NCBI GenBank assembly: GCA_049652985.1
Contig: JBASFK010000002.1
Coordinates: 1 to 64,000 of the forward strand
Length of the DNA: 64,000 bases
Direction: 5' to 3'
DNA from: UBA7657 sp049652985
Lineage (GTDB): Bacteria > Pseudomonadota > Alphaproteobacteria > Micavibrionales > Micavibrionaceae
Shown: positions 1-8,074 of the stretch, one piece after another
How the letters are laid out: each line of letters opens with the position of its first letter
Numbering within the stretch: position 1 is the first letter of the stretch
Position numbers and translations under genes: made by a program
Notes under the pieces: model-generated
Told to the model about the DNA's origin: nothing
The model's input: the letters and a program-made list of their open reading frames with translations, nothing else
The model's database searches: none

Positions 1-52
1 GTGGCTTCCGGCTCTTATTTTCTGGGCTTCCTAAGCCATTATTTCTTGGGAG

Positions 53-127
53 GCGCGATTAGCTCAGCGGTAGAGCAACTCGTTTACACCGAGTGGGTCG
101 GCGGTTCAATCCCGTCATCGCGCACCA
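53..127 (+). tRNA. tRNA-Val (anticodon TAC)
   Basis: A full cloverleaf can be folded by eye. The 7-bp acceptor stem pairs 53-59 with 117-123. The anticodon stem pairs 78-82 with 90-94 around a 7-base loop whose middle bases 85-87 are TAC, giving valine. The T arm carries the usual GGTTCAATCCC. The discriminator base is A124 and CCA is encoded at 125-127. It lies 53 bp upstream of ispG on the same strand. Confidence 0.95.
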
Positions 128-180
128 TTTTTCCTCCATTTTCCTTGGATTTCTGCCTTTCCTGCCATAAATTACCCCGC

Positions 181-1419
181 ATGGTGGCACTTACCGAAAT
201 CAAGCGGCACAAGACGTTGCCGGTTCGTATCCGCAATATCGTGATCGGCGGCGGGTTTCCCGTGGCCGTGCAATCGATGACCAACACGGACACTGCCGAC
301 GTTCAGAAAACATTTGAGCAGGTGCGCCAGCTTTATGAGGCTGGCTCGGAGATCGTGCGCGTGACGGTGAACACCGCCGAGGCCGCGAAGGGCGTGTCGA
401 AGCTGCGCGAGTTGTTAGACAAAAACAATCTCGATGTGCCGCTGGCCGGGTGCTTTCATTATAACGGCCATAAACTGCTGAGCGATTTTCCGGAGCTGGC
501 ACAGGCGCTGGATAAATACCGCATCAACCCGGGGAATGTCGGTTTCGGGCAGAAGCGCGACCGGCAGTTCGAGATCATGATCGAAAAAGCGATTGAATAT
601 AAAAAGGCGGTTCGCATCGGTGTGAACTGGGGTTCGCTCGATGCCGATCTTTCAACGCGGCTGATGGATGAGAATGCCGCGCGACCCGAGCCGTGGGATG
701 CAGGTGCCGTCACGCGCGAGGCGCTGGTGCAATCGGCGCTGATGAGCGCAGAAAAAGCGGTGAAGATCGGATTGACTGCGGAGAAAATTATTTTGTCGGC
801 GAAGGTGAGCCGCGTGCAGGACCTGATCGCGGTTTATCGGGAACTGGCGAAACGTTCGAATTACGCGTTGCATTTGGGTCTGACCGAAGCAGGGATGGGG
901 TCGAAGGGTATTGTCGCGACGGCGCTGGCGGAGGGAATTTTGTTGCAGGAGGGAATTGGCGATACGATCCGCGCGTCACTGACGCCGGAGCCGGGCGGCG
1001 ACCGCACGATTGAAGTGAGGGTCTGCCAGGAAATTCTGCAGGCGCTTGGTTTGCGCTCGTTTGCGCCAGAGGTTTCGGCGTGTCCGGGTTGCGGCCGTAC
1101 CACCAGCACGGTTTTCCAGGAACTGGCGCAGGATATCCAGCGTTATCTCGATACACAGATGCCGATCTGGGCGGCGCAGTATCCGGGTGTTGAGACGATG
1201 AAAGTGGCCGTGATGGGCTGCATCGTGAACGGACCCGGCGAGAGCAAACACGCGGATATAGGAATTTCACTGCCGGGAACCGGTGAGCAACCGGTGGCGC
1301 CGGTCTTTATCGACGGTAAAAAAGCGCATACGCTGCGCGGTGAGAATATCGCGAAAGATTTTGAAAATATCGTCGAGCGCTATGTCGCGGAACGATTTGG
1401 TAAAAGCAAAGCAGCATGA
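181..1419 (+). CDS. ispG: 4-hydroxy-3-methylbut-2-enyl-diphosphate synthase IspG
   Basis: IspG (GcpE) reductively opens methylerythritol cyclodiphosphate to HMBPP in the non-mevalonate isoprenoid pathway. I read 412 residues from ATG 181. The frame stays open further upstream, but that part runs through the tRNA-Val gene and is not coding. The [4Fe-4S] ligands of the family are visible: Cys301 and Cys304 in CPGCGR, then Cys347 and Glu354 in CIVNGPGE. The N-terminal TIM-barrel half begins near the IGGGFPVAVQSMTNTDT stretch. Its stop overlaps the next start as ATGA, so it is probably translationally coupled to the dehydrogenase gene. dxr of the same pathway lies 38 kb away in this window. Confidence 0.97.
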   Translation: MVALTEIKRHKTLPVRIRNIVIGGGFPVAVQSMTNTDTADVQKTFEQVRQLYEAGSEIVRVTVNTAEAAKGVSKLRELLDKNNLDVPLAGCFHYNGHKLLSDFPELAQALDKYRINPGNVGFGQKRDRQFEIMIEKAIEYKKAVRIGVNWGSLDADLSTRLMDENAARPEPWDAGAVTREALVQSALMSAEKAVKIGLTAEKIILSAKVSRVQDLIAVYRELAKRSNYALHLGLTEAGMGSKGIVATALAEGILLQEGIGDTIRASLTPEPGGDRTIEVRVCQEILQALGLRSFAPEVSACPGCGRTTSTVFQELAQDIQRYLDTQMPIWAAQYPGVETMKVAVMGCIVNGPGESKHADIGISLPGTGEQPVAPVFIDGKKAHTLRGENIAKDFENIVERYVAERFGKSKAA

Positions 1420-2870
1420 AATTAAAAAACGCATCGCTTCTGAAAGACAAGGCCTTTGTCGCCGGTGAATGGGTGAAGGGCGCGAAGTCTTTCGATGTAA
1501 CGAACCCTGCGAATGGCAGGGTGGTCGGGACAGTTCCAGATTTAACGTCCGCTGACGTGAAGAAGGCGATTGAAGCGGCGCACAAGGCGCAGCCCGCCTG
1601 GGCAGAGAAATCGGCGAAGGAACGCGCGAAGGTTTTGCGCGTGTGGTCGGATTTGATGATCCAGAATGCCGACGATCTGGCGGCGATCATGACGGCGGAG
1701 CAGGGAAAGCCGCTCGCTGAATCTAAAACTGAAATTTTATCAGCGGCCAGTTTTTATGAATGGTTCGCCGAAGAGACCAAGCGTGTTTACGGCGATACGA
1801 TTCCAAGTACGTTTCCTAATTCGCGAATAACTGTGATCAAGCAACCTGTTGGCGTGTGCGCGGCCATTACGCCGTGGAATTTTCCGACATCGATGATTGC
1901 ACGCAAGGCCGCGCCTGCTTTGGCGGTCGGTTGCGCCATGATTATCAAGCCTGCAGGTGAAACACCGTTATCAGCACTGGCGCAGGTCGCGCTGGCCGAG
2001 GAAGCGGGCGTGCCCAAGGGAATATTGAGCGTGATTACGTCGCGCGATTCAAAAGGCGTCGGCCTTGAAATGTGCGAGAACGGACTGGTGCGGAAGCTTT
2101 CATTCACGGGCTCGACGGAAGTCGGACGTATTTTGATGAAGCAATGCTCAGGCACGATTAAAAGGATTTCACTTGAGCTTGGTGGCAATGCACCATTTAT
2201 AGTGTTCGATGATGCCGATCTGGATGCGGCGGTGGAGGGCGCGATTGCATCGAAATACCGGAATGCGGGTCAGACCTGCGTTTGTGCGAACCGCATTTAT
2301 GTGCAGGATAAAGTTTATGATGTGTTCGCGGAAAAACTGACGGCGAAAGTCAAAGCGCTGAAAGTTGGCGATGGATCGGAGCAGGGCGTACAGATCGGGC
2401 CGCTGATCAATGAAGATGCGGTTACCAAGGTTAAGGATCATATTAAAGACGCAACTGACAAGGGCGCGAAACTTGTCACTGGCGGCAAGCCGCACAGTCT
2501 TGGTGGTTTGTTTTTTGAGCCGACGGTATTGACTGGTATGACGCAAAAAATGAAAGTCGCGAAGGAAGAAACGTTTGGTCCTGTCGCACCGCTGTTCAAA
2601 TTCAAAGATGAACAAGAAGTGATCGAGATGGCGAATGATACGATCTTCGGTCTTGCCGCTTATTTCTATGCGCGCGATGTGGGCCGGATTACGCGCGTAT
2701 CGGAAGCTTTGGAGTACGGCATGGTCGGCGTCAATGCCGGGATCGTTTCAACCGAAGTCGCGCCGTTCGGCGGCGTGAAGCAATCTGGCATTGGACGCGA
2801 GGGATCGAAATACGGGCTGGACGAATATCTTGAAATTAAATATGTGCTGACGGCGGGGCTTAACAGTTAA
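1416..2870 (+). CDS. gabD: NAD(P)-dependent succinate-semialdehyde dehydrogenase
   Basis: This is an aldehyde dehydrogenase superfamily enzyme of 484 residues, the usual length for GabD, which oxidises succinate semialdehyde to succinate in GABA breakdown. The NAD-binding ITPWNFP and FTGSTEVGR stretches, the LELGGNAPFIVF glutamate motif and the catalytic Cys288 in GQTCVCANR are all present. Cys290 follows two residues later, as in E. coli GabD. The start overlaps ispG by 4 bp. No GABA transaminase gene is nearby, so the exact substrate is inferred from similarity to GabD rather than from context. Confidence 0.9.
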   Translation: MKLKNASLLKDKAFVAGEWVKGAKSFDVTNPANGRVVGTVPDLTSADVKKAIEAAHKAQPAWAEKSAKERAKVLRVWSDLMIQNADDLAAIMTAEQGKPLAESKTEILSAASFYEWFAEETKRVYGDTIPSTFPNSRITVIKQPVGVCAAITPWNFPTSMIARKAAPALAVGCAMIIKPAGETPLSALAQVALAEEAGVPKGILSVITSRDSKGVGLEMCENGLVRKLSFTGSTEVGRILMKQCSGTIKRISLELGGNAPFIVFDDADLDAAVEGAIASKYRNAGQTCVCANRIYVQDKVYDVFAEKLTAKVKALKVGDGSEQGVQIGPLINEDAVTKVKDHIKDATDKGAKLVTGGKPHSLGGLFFEPTVLTGMTQKMKVAKEETFGPVAPLFKFKDEQEVIEMANDTIFGLAAYFYARDVGRITRVSEALEYGMVGVNAGIVSTEVAPFGGVKQSGIGREGSKYGLDEYLEIKYVLTAGLNS

Positions 2871-2899
2871 GCCGTCATATTTACTAGTTTTTCACGGGC

Positions 2900-2926
2900 T
2901 TGCCTAAAAAGGCCCGATACTATAAA
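2900..2926 (+). promoter_or_regulatory. Candidate promoter of ald
   Basis: A TTGCCT -35-like box at 2900-2905 and TATAAA at 2921-2926 are separated by 15 bp, which is short. A small inverted repeat (CGGGC 2895-2899 with GCCCG 2912-2916) overlaps it and could instead end the gabD transcript. A good ribosome binding site (GGGAGGT) follows just before ATG 2956. Confidence 0.3.
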
Positions 2927-2955
2927 ACGTCACCAAAATCTGGGAGGTACTGCTT

Positions 2956-4077
2956 ATGCTCATCGGGGTTCCAAAGGAAATCAAGACACAGGAATATCGC
3001 GTCGGACTCGTGCCGTCGTCGGTTAAGGAACTGGTTACGAACAACCACCAGGTTCTGGTTGAGACAGGCGCGGGCGCGCAGATCGGTTTCACCGACGAGC
3101 TTTATAAAGAAGCGGGCGCGAAAATCGCAGGCAGCGCCAAGGAAGTTTTTGAAAAAGCTGACATGATCGTGAAGGTGAAGGAGCCGCAGCCGCAGGAAAT
3201 AAAAATGCTGCGCGAGGGACAAATTCTGTTCACGTACTTGCATCTCGCGGCAGACCCGGAGCAGGCGAAAGGCCTGATGGATTCCAAATCGGTCTGCATC
3301 GCGTATGAAACGGTTACGTGCAAGGATGGGCGCACGTTGCCGCTGCTGCAGCCGATGAGCGAAATCGCTGGCCGCCTGTCGGTCCAGGTCGGTGCGCATT
3401 ATCTGATGAAGCATAAGGGCGGTACGGGCCGACTAATTGGCGGAGTGCCGGGTGTTAAGCCTGCTGAAGTTTTGATTATCGGCGGCGGCGTTTCGGGTTT
3501 TCATGCGGCGCAGATGGCAACCGGGATGGGCGCGAATGTAACCATTCTGGAGCGCGACAACGAGCGCATGCGTTTTCTCGATGAATATTTTCATGGCCGC
3601 GCGAATATTATTTATTCGAACACCGATGTGGTCGAGCGTTATCTGCGCAAGTCGGACCTCATTATAGGCGCCGTCTTGATTCCGGGCGCCGCCGCGCCGC
3701 GCCTGCTTAAAAGGGCGACGCTGAAGGAGATGATTCCCGGCAGCGTGTTCGTCGATATCGCGATCGATCAGGGCGGCTGCGCGGAGACCAGCAAGGCCAC
3801 CACGCATGACAAGCCGACCTTCGTGGTCGATAACGTCGTGCATTACTGCGTCGCCAATATGCCCGGCGCGGTTCCGCTGACCTCGGCCCTGGCCCTGAAT
3901 CACTCGGTTCTGCCTTATGCTCTGCAACTGGCCAATAAGGGCTGGAAAAAGGCCCTGAGCGATAACCCGAGTTTCCGCAACGGCCTGAATGTTTGTTATG
4001 GGGAAATAACCCATAAAAATGTGGCAGAATCACTGAACCTGGCCTTTAACCCGGCTCCCAAAGCCCTGGCGGCTTAG
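2956..4077 (+). CDS. ald: Alanine dehydrogenase
   Basis: Ald interconverts L-alanine and pyruvate with NAD and ammonia, and acts as a cytosolic hexamer. The 373 residues match the family length. The start MLIGVPKEIKTQEYRVGL is the typical substrate-domain opening. The mid-protein glycine-rich IIGGGVSGFHAAQMATGMGA is the NAD Rossmann loop, followed by the acidic VTILERDNERM strand end. The conserved HYCVANMPGAVP segment lies in the last third. It has its own leader of 85 bp and a strong Shine-Dalgarno, and is followed by a hairpin, so it is probably monocistronic. Confidence 0.97.
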   Translation: MLIGVPKEIKTQEYRVGLVPSSVKELVTNNHQVLVETGAGAQIGFTDELYKEAGAKIAGSAKEVFEKADMIVKVKEPQPQEIKMLREGQILFTYLHLAADPEQAKGLMDSKSVCIAYETVTCKDGRTLPLLQPMSEIAGRLSVQVGAHYLMKHKGGTGRLIGGVPGVKPAEVLIIGGGVSGFHAAQMATGMGANVTILERDNERMRFLDEYFHGRANIIYSNTDVVERYLRKSDLIIGAVLIPGAAAPRLLKRATLKEMIPGSVFVDIAIDQGGCAETSKATTHDKPTFVVDNVVHYCVANMPGAVPLTSALALNHSVLPYALQLANKGWKKALSDNPSFRNGLNVCYGEITHKNVAESLNLAFNPAPKALAA

Positions 4078-4092
4078 GAATTATTCTTTTTG

Positions 4093-4123
4093 CGGGGTTT
4101 TGCTTGCTTTTTGAAAAGCCCCG
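4093..4123 (+). terminator. Hairpin downstream of ald
   Basis: 4093-4101 pairs with 4115-4123 over 9 positions (CGGGG core with CCCCG, one G-T). It lies 16 bp after the ald stop. No clear T-run follows on the plus strand, so the terminator role is uncertain. Confidence 0.35.
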
Positions 4124-4150
4124 GACTAAATAAGAGCCTGTTTAACCAAT

Positions 4151-4227
4151 GCGGGAGTAGTTCAGTTGGTTAGAACGCCGCCCTGTCACGGCGGAGGTCG
4201 CGGGTTCAAGTCCCGTCTCTCGCGCCA
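4151..4227 (+). tRNA. tRNA-Asp (anticodon GTC)
   Basis: The acceptor stem pairs 4151-4157 with 4217-4223 (one G-T). The anticodon loop reads CTGTCAC, giving GTC for aspartate, inside a GCCGC/GCGGC-type stem. The T arm has GGGTTCAAGTCCC. The discriminator base is G4224 and CCA is encoded at 4225-4227. A terminator follows 32 bp later. Confidence 0.96.
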
Positions 4228-4258
4228 TTTCTTTTAAAATGTCCCCCTAAATCTTTGT

Positions 4259-4288
4259 GAGAACAGCAGTAATTGCTGTTTTCTTTTA
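4259..4288 (+). terminator. Intrinsic terminator after tRNA-Asp
   Basis: A 10-bp stem (4259-4268 with 4274-4283, core AACAGCA/TGCTGTT) with a 5-base loop is followed by TTTT at 4284-4287. It separates tRNA-Asp from the nuo genes. A second, weaker hairpin (4289-4317) lies between it and nuoA. Confidence 0.7.
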
Positions 4289-4339
4289 TGGCCCGGAATG
4301 GTAAAACAAACGGGCTATTTCAAGGGGTGAAACGGTCCC

Positions 4340-4711
4340 ATGGCACCGCAAGATCTGCTGATAGAATACCTGCCTATCCTGATATTCATGATCATCGCGC
4401 TTGGCATTTCCGGGGCCATGGTCCTGGGTTCGATTCTCGTCGCAAAACAAAAGCCGGACTCAGAAAAAAACTCGGCTTATGAGTGTGGTTTCGATGCTTT
4501 CGGCGATGCGCGAAGCAAGTTCGACGTGCGGTTTTATCTCGTGACGCTGCTTTTCATTATTTTTGATCTCGAAATCGCTTTTTTGTTTCCGTGGGCTATT
4601 TCGCTAAAGGGTATAGGGCTGTTTGGGTTCTGGTCGATGGTGACGTTCCTCGGGGTGCTGACGGTCGGGTTTATTTACGAATGGAAAAAAGGCGCCCTTG
4701 AGTGGGAATGA
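4340..4711 (+). CDS. nuoA: NADH-quinone oxidoreductase subunit A
   Basis: NuoA is a small membrane subunit of respiratory complex I at the junction between the peripheral arm and the membrane arm. The 123 residues contain three hydrophobic helices. The conserved loop SAYECGFDAFGDARSKFDVRF lies between helices 1 and 2. The family motif FDLEIAFLFPWA starts the second helix. It heads the nuo cluster, and nuoB starts 7 bp after its stop. Its ATG at 4340 follows an AAGGGGTG ribosome binding site. Reading further upstream in this frame is closed. Confidence 0.98.
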   Translation: MAPQDLLIEYLPILIFMIIALGISGAMVLGSILVAKQKPDSEKNSAYECGFDAFGDARSKFDVRFYLVTLLFIIFDLEIAFLFPWAISLKGIGLFGFWSMVTFLGVLTVGFIYEWKKGALEWE

Positions 4712-4717
4712 TGTTTC

Positions 4718-5293
4718 ATGGGACATGACAGGAAAATAATCGAGGCCCCGAATTACAGCTTTAAGACGTCGGTGCCGGTGCCACCGGCAATGGAACAGGA
4801 CGTCGTGCCCGCTGCCATTTCGCGGACGCTGGAAGAAAAAGGTTTCCTGCTGACCCAGGCGGACAGGCTGTTCGACTGGGCGCGGACGGGCTCCATGTGG
4901 CCGATGACTTTTGGATTGGCGTGCTGCGCGGTTGAAATGATCCATGCCTATATGTCGCGCTATGACATGGACCGCTTCGGAATGATCCCGCGTCCGTCGC
5001 CCCGTCAATCGGACGTCATGATCGTTGCCGGGACGCTGTGCAATAAAATGGCACCTGCTCTCAGAAAAGTTTACGACCAGATGCCCGAGCCGCGCTGGGT
5101 TGTATCGATGGGGTCATGCGCCAATGGCGGTGGGTATTACCATTATTCTTACTCGGTGGTGCGCGGGTGCGACCGCATCGTGCCGGTCGATATTTACGTA
5201 CCTGGCTGTCCACCGACGGCGGAGGCCCTGATTTACGGGTTGTTACAGCTTCAGAAGAAAATTCAGCGGGAGGATACGCGCATTGCCCGCTGA
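4718..5293 (+). CDS. nuoB: NADH-quinone oxidoreductase subunit B
   Basis: NuoB carries the terminal iron-sulfur cluster N2 that passes electrons to quinone at the NuoB/NuoD interface. The four cluster ligands are visible: adjacent Cys69 and Cys70 in GLACCAVEM, Cys134 in MGSCANGGG and Cys164 in VPGCPPTAEA. At 191 residues it is slightly longer than average because of a roughly 25-residue N-terminal extension, common in alphaproteobacteria and mitochondria. The 3' end overlaps the nuoC start by 11 bp. Confidence 0.98.
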   Translation: MGHDRKIIEAPNYSFKTSVPVPPAMEQDVVPAAISRTLEEKGFLLTQADRLFDWARTGSMWPMTFGLACCAVEMIHAYMSRYDMDRFGMIPRPSPRQSDVMIVAGTLCNKMAPALRKVYDQMPEPRWVVSMGSCANGGGYYHYSYSVVRGCDRIVPVDIYVPGCPPTAEALIYGLLQLQKKIQREDTRIAR

Positions 5294-5933
5294 TCTGAAA
5301 GCATTGGGTGAGCAGATTGCCGGCGCGCTAGATGGCGCGGTTATCGCGCATGGGTTTGCACAAGATGAGTTGGTTCTTAAAGTGCCGCGTGAGAATATCG
5401 TTCGGGTTTTGACTTTTCTTCGCGATGATGCGTCCTGTAGGTTCAACCAGCTTGTGGACGTGACGGCGGTGGACCGCCCGGCAAGGTCGGAGCGTTTCGA
5501 GGTCGTCTATAATTTGCTTTCCATCATGAACAATATCCGCGTGCGGGTGAAGGTTGATGCGTCGGAAGAAACACTGGTGCCGACGGCTACAGGCGTGTTT
5601 GGTTCGGCCAACTGGTTCGAGCGCGAAGTGTGGGATATGTACGGAATTTTATTCGACGGGCACCCGGATCTTCGCCGCATCCTGACGGATTACGGTTTCG
5701 AGGGGCACCCGCAACGTAAGGATTTCCCGCTGACCGGTTATGTTGAACTTCGTTATGACGAAGAGAAAAAACGCGTTGTGTATGAGCCTGTGAAGCTGAC
5801 GCAGGATTTCCGCAGTTTTGATTACTTAAGCCCGTGGGAGGGTATGACCGGCATCCAACTGCCCGGCGATGAAAAAGCCGTCAAGCCGCCTCATGGCTGG
5901 CGTCCCGCTCAGAAAACGGGAGGCAGGCAGTAA
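5283..5933 (+). CDS. nuoC: NADH-quinone oxidoreductase subunit C
   Basis: NuoC is the 30-kDa-type subunit of the peripheral arm of complex I, here separate from NuoD as in alphaproteobacteria. The start is a TTG at 5283, chosen because GGGAGG at 5268-5273 is correctly spaced and no suitable ATG lies nearby. This gives 216 residues. The signature WDMYGILFDGHPDLRRIL followed by DYGFEGHPQRKDFPL is intact. It overlaps nuoB, and its TAA stop shares a base with the nuoD ATG (TAATG). Confidence 0.96.
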   Translation: MPADLKALGEQIAGALDGAVIAHGFAQDELVLKVPRENIVRVLTFLRDDASCRFNQLVDVTAVDRPARSERFEVVYNLLSIMNNIRVRVKVDASEETLVPTATGVFGSANWFEREVWDMYGILFDGHPDLRRILTDYGFEGHPQRKDFPLTGYVELRYDEEKKRVVYEPVKLTQDFRSFDYLSPWEGMTGIQLPGDEKAVKPPHGWRPAQKTGGRQ

Positions 5934-7153
5934 TGGCTCTCGCAAGGGAACAGGACGAAACACTGGATATCGGCAACGAAACGCAAATCAAGCCGTATAC
6001 GATGAATTTCGGGCCGCAGCACCCGGCTGCGCACGGTGTTCTTCGGCTGGTGCTTGAGATGGAGGGCGAGATCGTTGAGCGGGCCGATCCGCATATTGGC
6101 CTTCTGCATCGCGGTACCGAAAAACTGATCGAGTATAAAACATACATGCAGGCCGTGCCGTATTTCGACAGGCTGGATTACGTCGCGCCGATGAACCAGG
6201 AGCATGCATTCGCGCTGGCGACGGAAAAATTGCTGAAAATCACCGCGCCGCGGCGCGCGCAATATATCCGCGTGCTTTATGCTGAGATCGGTCGTATTCT
6301 CAATCATATTCTGAATATTACCACTTTCGCACTCGATGTCGGCGCGATTACGCCCGCGCTCTGGGGGTTTGAGGAGCGCGAGAAAGGCATGGAATTTTAT
6401 GAGCGCGTATGTGGCGCGCGCCTGCACGCGAATTATTTTCGTCCCGGCGGTGTCGCGCAGGACATGCCCGCAGGTCTGGCGGCTGACATCATGGAATGGT
6501 GCGAGGGAAGTCTACCGAAAGTCATTGATGATCTCGACAATCTTCTCTCTGGCAACCGGATTTTCAAACAGCGCACCGTCGATATCGGCGTGGCAACGCG
6601 AGAAGAGGCGCTGGATCTGGGCTTCAGCGGCCCGATGCTGCGTGGCTCGGGCGTGGCGTGGGACCTGCGTAAATCGCAGCCTTATGACGTTTATGAAGAA
6701 CTGGATTTTGACATTCCAGTCGGCAAGACGGGCGATTGCTATGCGCGCTATCTCGTGCGCATGGCCGAGATGCGGGAATCCATCAAGATCATCAAGCAAT
6801 GCCTGGAAAAACTGCCGCAGGGACCGGTGAAAGTTGATGATTACAAAATTTCGCCGCCGCCACGCGCCGAAATGAAATCGTCGATGGAAGCGATGATCCA
6901 TCATTTCAAATTATTTACCGAGGGTTATCACGTCCCGGCGGGTGAAACGTATACGGCTGTGGAAGCGCCGAAAGGTGAGTTCGCGGTGTTTCTGGTTTCA
7001 GACGGCACGAACAAGCCTTATCGCTGCCGCATCCGCGCGCCGGGGTTTCCGCATTTAGCGGCGCTTGATTTCCTGTCGAGGGGACACCAGCTTGCCGATA
7101 CGGTTTCGATCATCGGTTCGCTTGATATTGTGTTCGGAGAAATTGACCGATGA
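5933..7153 (+). CDS. nuoD: NADH-quinone oxidoreductase subunit D
   Basis: NuoD is the 49-kDa-type subunit that forms the quinone-binding cavity with NuoB. The 406 residues begin with the family's NFGPQHPAAHGVLRL segment, which contains the quinone-site His and neighbouring residues, followed by DPHIGLLHRGTEKLIE. The C-terminal FGEIDR ending is also canonical, so the protein is complete. Its stop overlaps the start of an AT-rich orphan gene (ATGA at 7150) where nuoE would normally follow directly. Confidence 0.98.
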   Translation: MALAREQDETLDIGNETQIKPYTMNFGPQHPAAHGVLRLVLEMEGEIVERADPHIGLLHRGTEKLIEYKTYMQAVPYFDRLDYVAPMNQEHAFALATEKLLKITAPRRAQYIRVLYAEIGRILNHILNITTFALDVGAITPALWGFEEREKGMEFYERVCGARLHANYFRPGGVAQDMPAGLAADIMEWCEGSLPKVIDDLDNLLSGNRIFKQRTVDIGVATREEALDLGFSGPMLRGSGVAWDLRKSQPYDVYEELDFDIPVGKTGDCYARYLVRMAEMRESIKIIKQCLEKLPQGPVKVDDYKISPPPRAEMKSSMEAMIHHFKLFTEGYHVPAGETYTAVEAPKGEFAVFLVSDGTNKPYRCRIRAPGFPHLAALDFLSRGHQLADTVSIIGSLDIVFGEIDR

Positions 7154-7383
7154 ATGAAACCGGCTATGAAAAAACTTACTCGGAATTTTGCTCAGTTTTA
7201 GAGAATGGCCAAGAATCATGGGACGTGATTGAAAAACTTTCTGGATATAAGTTTGTGAAAGAAAAAGATAATTTTGTTAAAGACGGTGGTGAGTATTCAA
7301 AACTTGAAGTTCACAAATCCATGCAAAAGGATAAAAAGCAGCAATATTTGATATACGATCACTGGATGTGTTTGTTCAGATAA
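7150..7383 (+). CDS. Small orphan protein inserted between nuoD and nuoE
   Basis: I do not recognise this 77-residue protein. It is hydrophilic and lysine- and glutamate-rich (FVKEKDNFVKDGGEYSKLE), has no signal peptide or membrane segment, and ends in HWMCLFR with a cysteine near the C-terminus. Its start overlaps the nuoD stop as ATGA, so it would be translated from the nuo message. The stretch is visibly richer in A and T than nuoD and nuoE, which suggests late acquisition or relaxed selection. The coding call rests on the coupled start and an uninterrupted frame. It could be a complex I accessory factor or an unrelated passenger. Confidence 0.6.
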   Translation: MNETGYEKTYSEFCSVLENGQESWDVIEKLSGYKFVKEKDNFVKDGGEYSKLEVHKSMQKDKKQQYLIYDHWMCLFR

Positions 7384-7414
7384 ATTTTTGAAAGATATGT
7401 GAAATCTAAGATCC

Positions 7415-8074
7415 ATGAAAAAGCCATTTGATTTACATGCTGACTATCAACCTGAAAATTTTGAGTTCAGCAAAGCGAACCAGAAGCGCGTACAGGAATT
7501 GATTGCGCTGTACCCGAAAGGCCGTCAGCAGAGCGCTGTAATGCCGCTGCTCGATCTTGCGCAGAGGCAGGTTGGTGAAGAGGGTGCAAAGGCCAATCCT
7601 CCCTATGGCGGCTGGATCCCGCGCGCGGCGATGGATCATATCGCGGAAGTGCTTGGCATGGCGCCGGTGAAGGTTTACGAGGTCTGTAGTTTCTATTCCA
7701 TGTACAACATGGCGCCGGTGGGCCAGAACCTAGTGCAGATATGCACGACGACGCCGTGCTGGCTGTGTGGGTCGGACGAGCTTGTGAAAACGTCCAAGAA
7801 AAAACTCGGAGTCGATATGGGTGAGACGACGAAAGACGGAAAATTTACGCTCGTAGAAGTCGAATGCCTTGGTGCCTGCGTCAACGCGCCGATGGTGCAG
7901 GTGAATGACGATTATTATGAAGATTTGACCGGCGAGACGATGGGTGAATTGATCGATTCTCTGGCCGATGGCGAGAAGCCAAAGATTGGTTCGCAGACAG
8001 GCCGCCGCGGCTCGATGGCCGAATCCGGACCGACGAGTCTTGAGAAACTTGCCAAGAAAACGGGTGTGGCCTGA
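7415..8074 (+). CDS. nuoE: NADH-quinone oxidoreductase subunit E
   Basis: NuoE is the 24-kDa-type subunit holding the [2Fe-2S] cluster N1a in the NADH dehydrogenase module. Its thioredoxin-like domain shows the four ligands: the first pair in ICTTTPCWLCG and the second in VECLGACVNAP. The 219 residues include a C-terminal tail of about 40 residues after the core, rich in Gly, Ser and Lys, as often seen in alphaproteobacteria. The TGA stop and the ATG of nuoF overlap at 8072-8076. Confidence 0.97.
   Translation: MKKPFDLHADYQPENFEFSKANQKRVQELIALYPKGRQQSAVMPLLDLAQRQVGEEGAKANPPYGGWIPRAAMDHIAEVLGMAPVKVYEVCSFYSMYNMAPVGQNLVQICTTTPCWLCGSDELVKTSKKKLGVDMGETTKDGKFTLVEVECLGACVNAPMVQVNDDYYEDLTGETMGELIDSLADGEKPKIGSQTGRRGSMAESGPTSLEKLAKKTGVA

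Noticed and set aside
1..180. Upstream extension of the ispG reading frame
   Set aside because: It runs through the tRNA-Val gene; IspG similarity begins only after ATG 181.
4273..4482. 69-codon plus-strand frame overlapping the start of nuoA
   Set aside because: It begins inside the tRNA-Asp terminator and is out of frame with nuoA, with no ribosome binding site.
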